From JBBKWQ01 sp037969115 (lineage in GTDB: Bacteria > Actinomycetota > Acidimicrobiia > Acidimicrobiales > Ilumatobacteraceae): a stretch of 5,330 bases of DNA. Below are positions 5,118 through 5,330 of this stretch, in pieces. The notes under the pieces were generated by a model. That model was not told the DNA's origin and did no database searches. It worked only from the letters and a program-made list of their open reading frames with translations. Each line of letters opens with the position of its first letter. Positions within the stretch are counted from its first letter, which is position 1. The position numbers and the translations under genes are program-made. The stretch lies in contig JBBKWQ010000081.1 of assembly GCA_037969115.1 (NCBI GenBank), positions 1 through 5,330 of the forward strand. Reading direction: 5' to 3'.

Positions 5118-5158
5118 TACTGAGGCACGGTCGGGCGCAGCGGGTTATTGAGCTGTCT

Positions 5159-5329
5159 TCAGCCGTTCTGAGTCGGTCCTGGTGAGAGCGGATTCATTGC
5201 CAGAGACCACACGATGATCGAGGCATCGGCACAATCGATCGCGCCCTTGCCCCGGGCGTCGCCCGACCCAGTCGCAAGGTCAGGGTTGGTCCATGACATC
5301 TCGAAATCGAAGTTCACATTCCCGCTCTG
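5159..5329 (-). CDS. 3' end of an unrecognised gene (partial)
   Basis: The minus-strand frame is open from the window edge to a TGA at 5161-5159. It gives 56 residues, beginning QSGNVNFDFEMSWTNPDLAT and containing GKGAIDCADASIIVWSLAMN before ending in GPTQNG. Codons favour G or C in third positions and the composition is protein-like. The other two minus frames contain stops here (TGA at 5319-5317 and near 5280). Gly/Asn/Asp richness and beta-prone segments suggest a secreted or surface protein, but no family is recognised. A hairpin repeat follows about 50 nt downstream. Confidence 0.6.
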   Translation of the reverse strand, partial: QSGNVNFDFEMSWTNPDLATGSGDARGKGAIDCADASIIVWSLAMNPLSPGPTQNG

Positions 5330-5330
5330 G

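Noticed and set aside
4398..5123. Plus-strand frame of 241 codons opposite the SnoaL-like gene
   Set aside because: The minus-strand gene has a TM helix, an NTF2-like domain and a strong Shine-Dalgarno. The plus frame has no domain and continues through the repeat and leader, as expected for a shadow.

Overview
This is a GC-rich window with strong G/C preference at third codon positions. Almost every gene is on the minus strand. The mix of an ECF sigma factor with a membrane partner, an actinobacterial-style DinB-superfamily protein, a VOC protein and small membrane proteins suggests a high-GC actinobacterium, perhaps from the Acidimicrobiia. That placement is an inference from style and composition, not from a marker gene.

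Layout, read along the minus strand from high to low coordinates: (i) the 3' end of an unrecognised gene (5329-5159); (ii) a membrane-anchored SnoaL/NTF2-like protein (4940-4377) with a strong Shine-Dalgarno and a perfect inverted repeat just after its stop; (iii) a possible small lipoprotein (4149-3775), whose 3' half lies antisense to a plus-strand gene for an Imm63-like immunity protein (3550-3960); (iv) a VOC/glyoxalase-fold protein (3364-2960); (v) a DinB-superfamily protein (2822-2388) cut by an in-frame TGA, with the conserved C-terminal part still readable in frame to 2271; (vi) an ECF sigma factor (2087-1620) overlapping by 8 nt a single-pass membrane protein (1627-194), probably its anti-sigma factor or sensor.

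The main unexplained observation is a family of six intergenic elements, at about 91-138, 2136-2182, 2859-2905, 3408-3455, 4249-4295 and 5072-5117. All lie in the same orientation. Each has a left box resembling CGCACGATCTGAGCGGG and a right box GTGCCG that starts 32 or 33 nt after the left box begins. The boxes form an imperfect hairpin (GCAC with GTGC) whose inner base pairs differ between copies but stay complementary. There is one copy between each successive gene or operon. The genes between copies are unrelated, one- or two-gene accessory units of the kind often found in integron cassettes. The window therefore looks like a cassette array with attC-like hairpins, but the canonical attC core (RYYYAAC/GTTRRRY) is not consistently present and no integrase is in view. 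The elements could instead be an intergenic palindromic repeat family or a structured regulatory element.

No rRNA, tRNA, CRISPR array, transposase or integrase was recognised.
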